Below, in pieces: positions 1 to 6,675 of a stretch of 6,963 nt of DNA (positions within the stretch are counted from its first letter, which is position 1; each line of letters opens with the position of its first letter). This DNA is from Promethearchaeota archaeon (GTDB lineage Archaea > Asgardarchaeota > Lokiarchaeia > Sigynarchaeales > SOKP01), in contig JAHLWJ010000234.1 in assembly GCA_019057975.1 (NCBI GenBank), positions 1-6,963 on the forward strand. The letters are read 5' to 3'. The position numbers and the translations under genes were made by a program. The notes under the pieces are model-generated. The model was not told where the DNA came from and ran no database searches. It worked only from the letters and a program-made list of their open reading frames with translations.

Positions 1-81
1 TTTAAGTAAAACAAGTATATCAGATTATTATACGTGTGTCAAGGGGATAGTTACCATTATTTATAACTTTATAGATTCTAT

Positions 82-94
82 TGGAAATTTTCCA
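82..94. promoter_or_regulatory. Perfect 6-bp palindrome (TGGAAA/TTTCCA), operator-like
   Basis: TGGAAA and TTTCCA are separated by one T, upstream of the first gene of the cassette and of a TATA-like block at about 122-140 (GATATATTAAATAAAATAT). In an archaeal reading the block would place transcription start near 150, 20-25 nt before ATG 174. In a bacterial reading TTGATA (112-117) and TAAAAT (133-138) are possible boxes, but their 15-bp spacer is short. The palindrome could be a regulator site. Short symmetrical A/T-rich sites also arise by chance. Confidence 0.25.
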
Positions 95-173
95 TTATAA
101 TAATTTAATACTTGATAAACTGATATATTAAATAAAATATTTTTAATTTAGGCCAAAAAAAGAAAAGTTTTTA

Positions 174-1235
174 ATGATTATAAAAAATATGGACGTGTTT
201 GATGAGATGAAAAAATATAGAGTAGACAGTACTCATGATGATACTGAAGAATTTAATATTCCGTTGGAACCAGATGAAGATGGCATGATGGGGCGCGAAT
301 GTCCTAATGAAGATTGCCAACCAAAATATTTTAAAATGAGCAGTACCATACCGGATATTATACAAAAAAAAATCGGAAATTTTTCTCAGATGGATGTTAC
401 TTGTCCGTATTGTGGGGTTGTTGAGAATATGCAAAGGTTTCATACAGAAGCCCAAATTGAGTGGATTAAATCAATGATTTTTAAAGATGTAGCAAAAACT
501 CTACAAGGTGTTTTCGGTAATACTTTTAAAACAACAAGTAAAGTATCAAAGGGTATGTTTTCTCTTGATATAAAATATAAGCCTGGCACATTACCAAATG
601 TAAGATATTATGTAGAAGAAAAATTAAAGCAAATTGTAATATGCGATGAGTGTAATTACAGGTATGCAGTTTATGGAATATCTTTTCATTGTCCATTATG
701 TGGAAAAGGTAACATACACCAACATCTTAATCGTAGTTATAATATTATCAGAGTACTTATTGATGAAAGTGAAAGGATAGGCAATGAAAAAGGTTTAGAT
801 ATTGGACAACAAATGCTGGGTAATGCACTTGAAGATATAGTTAGTTTATTTGAAGCATTTTTAAAATATATTTATCGATATAGTGTAAAAAGAAGTTTTA
901 TTGGTAATGAAGCGGAGTCTAAAATTTCTAAAATAGGGATAAATTTTCAGCGTTTAGAGAAAGCAGAAAATTTATGCAGAGAAGATTTAAAATTAAACTT
1001 GTTTGAGCTTATTAATATAAATGATAAAAGATTTATTCAGGAACAGTTTTTAAAGAGGCATGTTCTTACTCACAATTTAGGACTTATTGATGAAAAATAT
1101 TTAAAAAAAGTAAATGTTTTTGAGAGACAGGGATCAGAAATTGAATTAAAAAAAGAAGATATTTTTAGATTTCTAGACTTAACAAGAAATATTTTAACTA
1201 ATATAATTAAACAAACTCTAAAAGAAAATGTATAA
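174..1235 (+). CDS. Double zinc-ribbon protein with C-terminal HEPN-like domain
   Basis: I do not recognise a named family; the product is 353 aa. An acidic N-terminal stretch (residues 18-37) leads into a first metal-binding cluster, C43/C48 followed by C77-P-Y-C80. A second, rubredoxin-like zinc ribbon is formed by C157-D-E-C160 and C173-P-L-C176. From about residue 190 the protein is helical and carries RHVLTHN at 295-301. This is an RX4H motif (R295, H300) with a polar residue after the arginine, as in active HEPN RNases. HEPN proteins are commonly metal-independent RNases in toxin-antitoxin, abortive-infection and CRISPR settings; the ribbons suggest nucleic-acid or protein binding. That the protein is an RNase or sensor is inference. 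It is the first gene of a compact run with the SIR2-HEPN gene 66 bp downstream. No good ribosome binding site marks the start; the ATG at 189 (residue 6) is an alternative. Confidence is high for a real gene and moderate for the HEPN call. Confidence 0.85.
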   Translation: MIIKNMDVFDEMKKYRVDSTHDDTEEFNIPLEPDEDGMMGRECPNEDCQPKYFKMSSTIPDIIQKKIGNFSQMDVTCPYCGVVENMQRFHTEAQIEWIKSMIFKDVAKTLQGVFGNTFKTTSKVSKGMFSLDIKYKPGTLPNVRYYVEEKLKQIVICDECNYRYAVYGISFHCPLCGKGNIHQHLNRSYNIIRVLIDESERIGNEKGLDIGQQMLGNALEDIVSLFEAFLKYIYRYSVKRSFIGNEAESKISKIGINFQRLEKAENLCREDLKLNLFELININDKRFIQEQFLKRHVLTHNLGLIDEKYLKKVNVFERQGSEIELKKEDIFRFLDLTRNILTNIIKQTLKENV

Positions 1236-1301
1236 AAATATAAGAAGATAATTTAATCTTAAAAAAATGTAATTTCTTTTTAATAGTGATACCTATAAAT
1301 A

Positions 1302-2915
1302 ATGAATAAATATATCAATTTTTTACCAAAACCTTTATTAGATGACATTATAAAAAATCAGTGTATTCCGATCATAGGTGCAGGTTTTTCAAGAAATGCA
1401 GATTTACCTGACAATTTAAAACTGCCCTTATGGGAGGATTTAGGAAAATATTTTGCAAAGCAATTAGAAGGTTATAGCTACACAACTCCTTTGGATGCAA
1501 TTTCTACTTACACTTATGAATATTCTAAAAATAAAACAGTTGAAATGTTAAGAGAACTGCTATATATAGATAAATCAAAACCAGGAGCAGTTCATAATGC
1601 TTTTACAGATTTACCCTTTGATACTATAGTAACTACTAATTTTGATTTTCTTTTAGAAAAAACTTTTGAAAATAAAAGCAAAAGTAATTGTATTCCAATT
1701 ATTGATGAAGACCAACTAACTATAAATACATCCATAGAATTTGTCAAAATTATAAAAATACATGGGGACTTAAATCATCCAAAAAAATTGATCCTTACTG
1801 AGGAAGAATATGATACGTATCTTACAAATTATCCAATAATGTCAACATATATTTCTAATTTATTGATTACAAAAACTCCTATATTTATAGGATATAGTTT
1901 GGGTGATCCAGATTTTAGAGGAATTTGGCATGTACTACGGTCCAGGCTGGGAGTTATGTTTCGTAAAGCTTATGTACTAGCAGTAGGGATTGAAGAATTC
2001 CAAAAAAAGAAATATGAAAGAAGGGGTGTAAAAGTAATAAATATTGATGGAAGAAAAGACGATTATAAAAAAGTTTTAGAATCGTTTTTCAAAGAGTTGA
2101 AATATTATTGGGATAGTAAGATTTCAGAAATAAGTACATTTACTGACGTAAAATCAAAAATCGAAATTTCTTTACCTCCTAAAACAAAAACAGGAATGTG
2201 TTTTTTTGCAATTCCTTTTAATTTATTATCTTTTTATAGAGAAAATGTTTTTCCAATTTTTAATGAATATGGTTTTAATCCAATAACTGCTTCTGATATG
2301 ATTTTACTTGGTGATAATTTTACGCAAAAAATAACTACTCTTATAGAAAGAGCTGATCTTATTTATGTTGATGTATCGACAACAAATACGTTAGTTGAAT
2401 TTGGTGTTGCTCAGGCAAAGGGAAAAGATATAATCCCTATAATTGAAGAGGGTCGTGAAATCCCTGCTGATTTGAGTAATTATAATTTTCTATTTCGTCC
2501 TAAGATAAATTCAGAAAATATCAATGATTTCTTAATTAATTTAGAAAAACAAGTAGCTGATTTATCTAAAATATTTATAATTCCATTATTTGATGAACCC
2601 GAGAGGTTATTAAAAAAAGATGAATATAGAGCTGCAGTTATAATGGCCTTTTCACTATTAGAAGATGAATTGAGAAAAAGAATTAAACCTCTAGTATATA
2701 AAGAAAGAAGATTCATAAATTTAAGAGAAGGCGTACAAGAAGCATTAAAACTTCAATTAATTAGTAAGAAAGATGCTTCAGAAATAAGTGAATGGTTAAT
2801 TGAAAGAAATTCGCTTGTTCACACAAGTAAAAGTATATCGAAGAAAAAAGCTTCTAGTATAGTAAATGGGGTTTTAAAAATTGTGGATAATTTAAAAAAA
2901 GATTTATCTAAATAA
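1302..2915 (+). CDS. SIR2-type NADase / deoxyribosyltransferase-like / HEPN fusion, probable defence effector
   Basis: A 537-aa cytoplasmic protein with three domains. Residues about 18-270 are a SIR2-like Rossmann domain with GAGFS (26-30), TTNFD (111-115), KIHGD (152-156) and GYSLGDPD (197-204). The catalytic-type N113 and H154 are intact. SIR2 domains of this kind cleave NAD+ in phage-defence proteins such as ThsA and DSR2. Residues about 297-425 resemble nucleoside 2-deoxyribosyltransferase-like domains: FFAIPF (301-306), ADLIYVDVS (351-359) and VEFGVAQAKGK (365-375), with E366 at the usual catalytic Glu position. Residues about 432-537 are a HEPN-like helical domain with ERNSLVH (501-507), an RX4H motif (R502, H507) typical of RNases. 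An NAD-depleting abortive-infection role, perhaps gated by nucleotide binding in the middle domain, is inferred. The start is supported by AGTGAT at 1285-1290, complementary to the conserved ATCAC at the 16S 3' end, though the 11-nt spacing is long. The next gene begins within 6-21 bp. Confidence 0.93.
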   Translation: MNKYINFLPKPLLDDIIKNQCIPIIGAGFSRNADLPDNLKLPLWEDLGKYFAKQLEGYSYTTPLDAISTYTYEYSKNKTVEMLRELLYIDKSKPGAVHNAFTDLPFDTIVTTNFDFLLEKTFENKSKSNCIPIIDEDQLTINTSIEFVKIIKIHGDLNHPKKLILTEEEYDTYLTNYPIMSTYISNLLITKTPIFIGYSLGDPDFRGIWHVLRSRLGVMFRKAYVLAVGIEEFQKKKYERRGVKVINIDGRKDDYKKVLESFFKELKYYWDSKISEISTFTDVKSKIEISLPPKTKTGMCFFAIPFNLLSFYRENVFPIFNEYGFNPITASDMILLGDNFTQKITTLIERADLIYVDVSTTNTLVEFGVAQAKGKDIIPIIEEGREIPADLSNYNFLFRPKINSENINDFLINLEKQVADLSKIFIIPLFDEPERLLKKDEYRAAVIMAFSLLEDELRKRIKPLVYKERRFINLREGVQEALKLQLISKKDASEISEWLIERNSLVHTSKSISKKKASSIVNGVLKIVDNLKKDLSK

Positions 2916-2924
2916 GAGAGAGTG
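2914..2924 (+). promoter_or_regulatory. Purine-rich putative ribosome binding site
   Basis: AAGAGAGAGTG directly follows the stop of the SIR2-HEPN gene. It contains GAGAG and GAGTG, partial matches to a GGAGGTG-type site. It ends 12 nt before ATG 2937, whereas it touches GTG 2922, which argues for the ATG as the true start. The match is weak and the spacing long, so this is tentative. Confidence 0.3.
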
Positions 2925-2936
2925 CATAATTCATCT

Positions 2937-4190
2937 ATGGTTAATAAATTATTATATTGTTTGAATTGTGAAGACAACTTTACAGAGCAATTAAGATATC
3001 AAAACTTTGAAATTATTAAAGGTTATTTAGGGTATAAATATGAGGATGCAAAAATTCTTAATCTCCAATATCCTCCTAATGAAAGTGATGCGATTATTTT
3101 TAATCTTACTAAACCAGCTTGTTTTAATAGAATGAGCTGGGGACCCGGAGCAAATGATAATTATAATTGCAAGATTGAAGAAAAAATCGATAAATCGGTT
3201 TTTTTCATTGAAAAGGATAATAAAAAATATCCTAAATTTAGACTTATATATGAGAGTCAGATATATAAAAATGATTCAATTTTTAGTTATGAACATTTAA
3301 AGAAAGCAGTTGTTAATGCCGGAATTGACTTTATTTTCTTCTTAAATCCGGAATATTTATTTCATTCTTTATACGAAATTCCAGGATTTCTTGATATCAA
3401 CTTTATTACTGGGATTACTAACGCTAAAAAGTGGATGATTAGTGAAAGACTTTTGATTGAATACCCAATATTGAGTGAAATTGGACAAAAAGAATTGGGG
3501 ATAAAATTGCCTATTGAATTTGTATTATTAGATATCAAGTGTAAAGACTCAAATTTTTCAAGAGATAATTTAATAGTAAATAATTTAAATGAAAGCTTTG
3601 CTACCATAATTAAATATGGACAAGGATTTATATGGTTTTTACCACCTTTTGTAAATCAATCAGTAGGTACAGCAAAAATAATTAATTCTATTATTCCAAG
3701 TTTTAAAAATATTTATTTTGATAAATTAAAAAAAGTAGTAAAAGCTATTACACAAAGCAAAAAGGTGAGTACTAAGCTAACTGAAAGTGTTGAAGATTTA
3801 TTATCTTTAGACGATTTTGGAGGGATTAGAGATTATTTGGATAAAGTAATAAAACAAATAAATGGTTGTTACAAAAATGGTTATTATGATGCTTGCGCAG
3901 CAATGATGAGAAGATTGATTGAATCACTTATAATTGAAACTTATGATAGTAATGGCCGATTATCAGATATTAAAGATAAAGGAGAAATCATTACACTTGA
4001 AAAACTAATAGGAAAACTTACTAACCATTTTCATATTACAAGAAATGTCAAAAAAACACTTGATATTGTTAAAATGCTTGGAGACACCAGTTCCCATAAT
4101 TGGAGAGTGAATTTATCGAAGAATAATATAGATGATATTAAGAGTGAAATAAAAATAGCAGTTAAAGAATTGATAAAAAATATCAAATGA
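2937..4190 (+). CDS. Unknown alpha/beta protein with DUF4145/HEPN-like C-terminus
   Basis: I do not recognise the N-terminal part. Counting residues from the upstream GTG at 2922 (422 aa), residues about 30-260 alternate predicted strands and helices, with hydrophobic strands near 57-61, 136-141, 198-205 and 235-240. The last is a glycine-led strand ending in FLPPF. It has no transmembrane segment or signal peptide. Residues about 290-421 resemble the DUF4145/HEPN-like helical fold: a YYDACAAMMRRLIESLII helix (321-338), a long linker, then KMLGDTSSHN (384-393). The family usually shows R-x-x-G-N-x-x-x-H here; this protein has K384, G387, D388 and H392, so the Arg and Asn are replaced and RNase activity is doubtful. 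It starts almost at the stop of the SIR2-HEPN gene, so co-expression and partnership are likely. I prefer ATG 2937 (417 aa) because the purine run at 2916-2924 is too close to serve GTG 2922. A sensor or regulatory role for the SIR2 protein is inference. Confidence 0.88.
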   Translation: MVNKLLYCLNCEDNFTEQLRYQNFEIIKGYLGYKYEDAKILNLQYPPNESDAIIFNLTKPACFNRMSWGPGANDNYNCKIEEKIDKSVFFIEKDNKKYPKFRLIYESQIYKNDSIFSYEHLKKAVVNAGIDFIFFLNPEYLFHSLYEIPGFLDINFITGITNAKKWMISERLLIEYPILSEIGQKELGIKLPIEFVLLDIKCKDSNFSRDNLIVNNLNESFATIIKYGQGFIWFLPPFVNQSVGTAKIINSIIPSFKNIYFDKLKKVVKAITQSKKVSTKLTESVEDLLSLDDFGGIRDYLDKVIKQINGCYKNGYYDACAAMMRRLIESLIIETYDSNGRLSDIKDKGEIITLEKLIGKLTNHFHITRNVKKTLDIVKMLGDTSSHNWRVNLSKNNIDDIKSEIKIAVKELIKNIK

Positions 4191-4230
4191 ATTTAGCTTA
4201 TCAAATCTTCAATATCTAAAATTTTATATT

Positions 4231-4279
4231 TATACAACTCTAAACACATCTTTTAAGCATTTTTAGTTTATAACTCGGC
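4231..4279. repeat. 49-bp imperfect direct repeat, copy 1
   Basis: It matches 6394-6442 at 44 of 49 positions without gaps, in the same orientation. Shared blocks are TATACAAC, TAAACACATCTTTTAAG, ATTTTTAG and TATAACTCGGC. It begins 40 bp after the stop of the DUF4145-like gene. The hairpin seen in copy 2 is weakened here by a C-A mismatch and a T-G wobble. It could be a transcript 3'-end element, a promoter read on the other strand, or the edge of an inserted cassette; the sequence does not decide. Confidence 0.8.
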
Positions 4280-4315
4280 AACTGCCACAATTATTATGAT
4301 GCAGTTCTTAATTGT
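4280..4315 (+). other. Two interleaved inverted repeats, possible pseudoknot or alternative hairpins
   Basis: AACTGC (4280-4285) pairs with GCAGTT (4301-4306), and ACAATTA (4287-4293) pairs with TAATTGT (4309-4315). The arms interleave in the order A, B, A', B', so as RNA they form either an H-type pseudoknot or two mutually exclusive hairpins. Only 2 nt separate A' from B', which is tight for a simultaneous fold. The element abuts the end of repeat copy 1. Chance cannot be excluded in such A/T-rich DNA. Confidence 0.3.
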
Positions 4316-4429
4316 TACAAATAATTATATTGAGTATAATTTTAAAAAGTTATAAATTAAGGGACTTATGGTTATAAACTCTTTCAGAGAACATTAAACT
4401 GTAAAACCAATCAAAGCAATAAAAATAGT

Positions 4430-4470
4430 CTTATCCTTTTAAAATATTCTGCCACATATCCAAAGATAAG
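4430..4470 (+). other. Bulged stem-loop in the TPR gene leader
   Basis: CTTATC (4430-4435) pairs with GATAAG (4465-4470). After a bulged C at 4436, TTT (4437-4439) pairs with AAA (4462-4464), and ATAT at 4444-4447 can pair with ATAT at 4456-4459 around TCTGCCAC. It lies about 105 bp upstream of the TPR gene start and is not followed by a T run, so it is not a terminator of the usual form. Confidence 0.25.
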
Positions 4471-4576
4471 CTGAAGAACAATTGTACCTATAGTTGATAA
4501 ATCTAAGACAATAATATAATATTTTCACATCATACAAATTTTTTTAAAATTATAATATTATAAAAAGGGCCTCATC

Positions 4577-6265
4577 ATGAATGAAAAAAAACAAAATTCA
4601 AAGCTTAAAGACACTAAGAAAAAAATAGAAAGTAAAAAGAAAGAAAAAATAATAACTCCTCAAAAAAGACCTATATCTATTTTATTAGTTTCACTTCTTG
4701 GTGGAGTATTTTTGTTGTTTTTGCTCAATTTTATTTTTGCAATTGGTAATCCTCTTTCTAATACTTTTCTATGTTTAACTATTTTCACTCCCATTTTTTT
4801 TATAATTTCTCTTGTGCTTCTCCTTATTAATAAAAGAAAAAATAAAAGAAGAACTAATTATTTTATTATATCTACAGCAATATTAGCAGTTTTACTTATA
4901 ATCTCACCGGTTTTTGCAGTTCTTACTGCGGACCCTTATACAACAGCAAATGGATATTTTGAACAAAAAAGATACGAGTCAGCAATAGAGGAGTATCAAG
5001 AAGTAATTAATAAAAGTGAAGATGAAGATAAAATTATTGATTCTAAAAATAAAATAAAAGAATCGGAAGCTTACATAAAAGAGACAAAAGGATATATGGC
5101 AAAAGGCGATGATTATTTTAGCAAAGAGCAATTGGGGAAAGCATTGTCTGAGTATGAAAAAGCTTACGAGATTTATCCTTATTTGTCGGGCTTGAAACAA
5201 AAAATAGCTGTGGCAAAATCTGAAAAGAAAAAACAAGAAATAGCTGAAGCTGAAGCACAATTAAAGATAAATGAAAAACTAGATAATGCTAACAATTTAT
5301 ACAGTCAGAAGAAATATGAGGAAGCTCTTGAGAAATACGAAGAAATTTTATCATTGGATAGAAAGAATACAGAAGCAGAAAAAAAGATTGGAATAATTGA
5401 AGATATTATTAATGAAGTAGAAGAGATGCTAAATGAAGGGGACGAATTATTTAAAGAAAGGGAGTATCAGAAAGCTCTATTTATTTATGAACAGGTGGAA
5501 GACTTATACCCAAATTACCCACAGATTGAACTAAAAATTTCACAGTGCGAGAGCGCCTTAAAGGAAGAAAAAGAGCTGGAAGAAGAAATTGTTCAAGAAT
5601 CTGAAATAAAATTTTCTTTTGATGATTATATAGAAGAGTCAAAAGTTAGAGAATATAAAATGATCGAAGAAGAGGAAATAAGTCTTAAAGCATTAGGAGA
5701 TAAGCTACTTTCAGAATATACTACAGAAGAAATTGAAAGATTACCTAAAAATTATAGAATGAAATATTCAATTACTATACCCCATGACATTATAGAGGAT
5801 GAACTCAAATCAACCTTATCACAGATAATTAAAGAAAAATCTACCGAAAACTTCGAAATAGATGAGATTGTTGTCTGTGCTTGGTATTTTGAAGAATCTG
5901 TAGGCCAGACTGCAGCCATGGGAAAAGCCGAGTGGTGTCCTAATGGTGAATGGGGAGGACTCTCTCCAGAGATAGCGGAAAGTGATATTAGGAATTCATA
6001 TAAAATCATTTTCTCTATTAATATTCAAACATATGAAGAGGAAGAAAAATATGGCCTAACAGAATCAGTAAGAATGCAGGCTTTTTATGATTTAGTAGAA
6101 CTTCAGGACTCAATACCATTTGATGACCCAGAATGGGAAGAAAAAAATGATGAAGCATATACAATAATTGCTAAAAACTACGGGATTACCAGAGACCAAA
6201 TGTTTGAGATAGGAGTTGAAGGTGTAGTAAAGGGGTGGCCTATGCCTGATTTACCTGCTGAGTAA
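4577..6265 (+). CDS. Membrane-anchored TPR-repeat protein with conserved-looking C-terminal domain
   Basis: A 562-aa protein. A Lys-rich N-terminus (1-30) precedes three hydrophobic segments at about 32-57, 63-85 and 95-117, with KRKNKRR (86-92) between the second and third. By the positive-inside rule the N-terminus and the second loop are cytoplasmic, and everything after residue 117 is outside. The outer part has four TPR-like helical hairpins (about 118-147, 170-203, 231-265 and 280-314), each with the pattern YFxxKxYExAxxxYExV. A Glu-rich coiled segment (327-370) follows, then a folded domain at about 393-556. That domain includes TAAMGKAEWCPNGEWG (445-460) and the ending EGVVKGWPMP (548-557). 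It reminds me of a C-terminal domain in bacterial lipoprotein-like proteins, but I cannot name a family. TPRs bind partner proteins or peptides. AAGGG lies 7 nt before the ATG. A 386-bp gap and its own leader separate it from the upstream cassette, so a shared role is not implied. Confidence 0.9.
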   Translation: MNEKKQNSKLKDTKKKIESKKKEKIITPQKRPISILLVSLLGGVFLLFLLNFIFAIGNPLSNTFLCLTIFTPIFFIISLVLLLINKRKNKRRTNYFIISTAILAVLLIISPVFAVLTADPYTTANGYFEQKRYESAIEEYQEVINKSEDEDKIIDSKNKIKESEAYIKETKGYMAKGDDYFSKEQLGKALSEYEKAYEIYPYLSGLKQKIAVAKSEKKKQEIAEAEAQLKINEKLDNANNLYSQKKYEEALEKYEEILSLDRKNTEAEKKIGIIEDIINEVEEMLNEGDELFKEREYQKALFIYEQVEDLYPNYPQIELKISQCESALKEEKELEEEIVQESEIKFSFDDYIEESKVREYKMIEEEEISLKALGDKLLSEYTTEEIERLPKNYRMKYSITIPHDIIEDELKSTLSQIIKEKSTENFEIDEIVVCAWYFEESVGQTAAMGKAEWCPNGEWGGLSPEIAESDIRNSYKIIFSINIQTYEEEEKYGLTESVRMQAFYDLVELQDSIPFDDPEWEEKNDEAYTIIAKNYGITRDQMFEIGVEGVVKGWPMPDLPAE

Positions 6266-6393
6266 AAAGAAAATCAAAATTTCTGGTTACGAAGTTAATA
6301 ATACTTTTATAAATTCATCATATAGTTATTATTATATTTATACTTATCCCTAATATATGAACCCAGGAATGAAATTTACTATATTCTTGAATA

Positions 6394-6442
6394 TATACAA
6401 CCTTAAACACATCTTTTAAGTATTTTTAGGCTATAACTCGGC
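6394..6442. repeat. 49-bp imperfect direct repeat, copy 2
   Basis: This is the second copy of the element at 4231-4279, lying 128 bp after the stop of the TPR gene. CTTAAA (6402-6407) pairs with TTTAAG (6415-6420) around a 7-nt loop, and ATTTTTAG follows. That would suit a weak terminator, but the conserved TATAACTCGGC end beyond it is not explained by termination. With copy 1 it brackets the TPR gene and its leader. Confidence 0.8.
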
Positions 6443-6455
6443 TTACATATCTATT

Positions 6456-6477
6456 AATTAAGTAATAATTAAGTAAT
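6456..6477 (+). repeat. Tandem perfect 11-bp duplication
   Basis: AATTAAGTAAT occurs twice with no gap (6456-6466 and 6467-6477), just after repeat copy 2. It fits replication slippage in A/T-rich DNA; a double protein-binding site is possible but unsupported. Confidence 0.6.
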
Positions 6478-6640
6478 GATTTATATTGGGATTTTGCTCC
6501 TCCAAGATTTGGGTTCGATAGGATATTTTGAAAAAAATTACTTGGTTGGTATAAAATTAGTTTTATCAGCCTATAGACCTAATTCGTAAAGTTCATTTTT
6601 TCCCATATAAAAATGTAAAAGGTTTTCAACTTTATTTGAG

Positions 6641-6675
6641 TTAATTTTTTATTAGTTCTAATGAACCAAAATTAA
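6641..6675. other. Two-part stem-loop
   Basis: TTAATTTT (6641-6648) pairs with AAAATTAA (6668-6675). Inside it GTTC (6655-6658) pairs with GAAC (6663-6666) around a TAAT loop, with a 6/1-nt internal loop between the stems. It lies about 130 bp upstream of the last gene. It is not followed by a T run on the + strand, so a terminator role is weak. It could be a regulatory site or chance symmetry. Confidence 0.3.

Larger units (their letters stand above)
4191..4576. other. Non-coding gap with repeat copy and several inverted repeats
   Basis: No convincing gene lies in this stretch on either strand; open frames are under about 20 codons. It holds one copy of the 49-bp repeat (4231-4279), two interleaved inverted repeats (4280-4315), a bulged stem-loop (4430-4470) and CTGCCACA twice (4282-4289 and 4449-4456). 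GTTATAAA also occurs twice (4349-4356 and 4371-4378). The A/T-rich end (4540-4564) probably contains the promoter of the TPR gene. AAGGG at 4565-4569, 7 nt before ATG 4577, is a partial ribosome binding site. A structured RNA is possible but unproven. Confidence 0.6.

Noticed and set aside
171..455. 94-codon open frame on the minus strand
   Set aside because: It lies wholly antisense to the zinc-ribbon/HEPN gene, whose Cys and RX4H motifs show the + frame is the coding one. The minus product is low-complexity hydrophobic/aromatic.
1245..1260. AAGAT/ATCTT hairpin between the first two genes as a terminator
   Set aside because: The stem is only 5 bp of A/T-rich sequence and is followed by A rather than T residues, so it does not argue against co-transcription.
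1302..2915. Calling the SIR2 protein ThsA of the Thoeris system
   Set aside because: The middle domain looks deoxyribosyltransferase-like rather than clearly SLOG, a HEPN domain is added, and no TIR-domain ThsB gene lies in the window.
174..2915. HEPN-MNT toxin-antitoxin pair
   Set aside because: No minimal nucleotidyltransferase (GSxxxGxxxxxSDxD) motif is present in any of the predicted proteins.
5752..6009. Minus-strand open frames inside the larger genes (2480-2716, 3362-3607, 4979-5260 and 5752-6009)
   Set aside because: All are antisense to genes with recognisable domains or repeats, have no leader signals, and give biased, structureless products.
6357..6419. A 20-codon + strand frame ending in repeat copy 2, and minus-strand mini-frames starting MCL in both repeat copies
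   Set aside because: They are very short, lack ribosome binding sites, and their sequences diverge at once outside the repeat, so coding is unsupported.
4231..6442. CRISPR array
   Set aside because: There are only two repeat copies more than 2 kb apart with a gene between them, and no cas genes.
6501..6530. GGTTCGATA at 6512-6520 resembles a tRNA T-loop
   Set aside because: The flanking bases do not form the 5-bp T stem, and no acceptor, D or anticodon arms can be found. It is not a tRNA, and there is no support for an attachment site.
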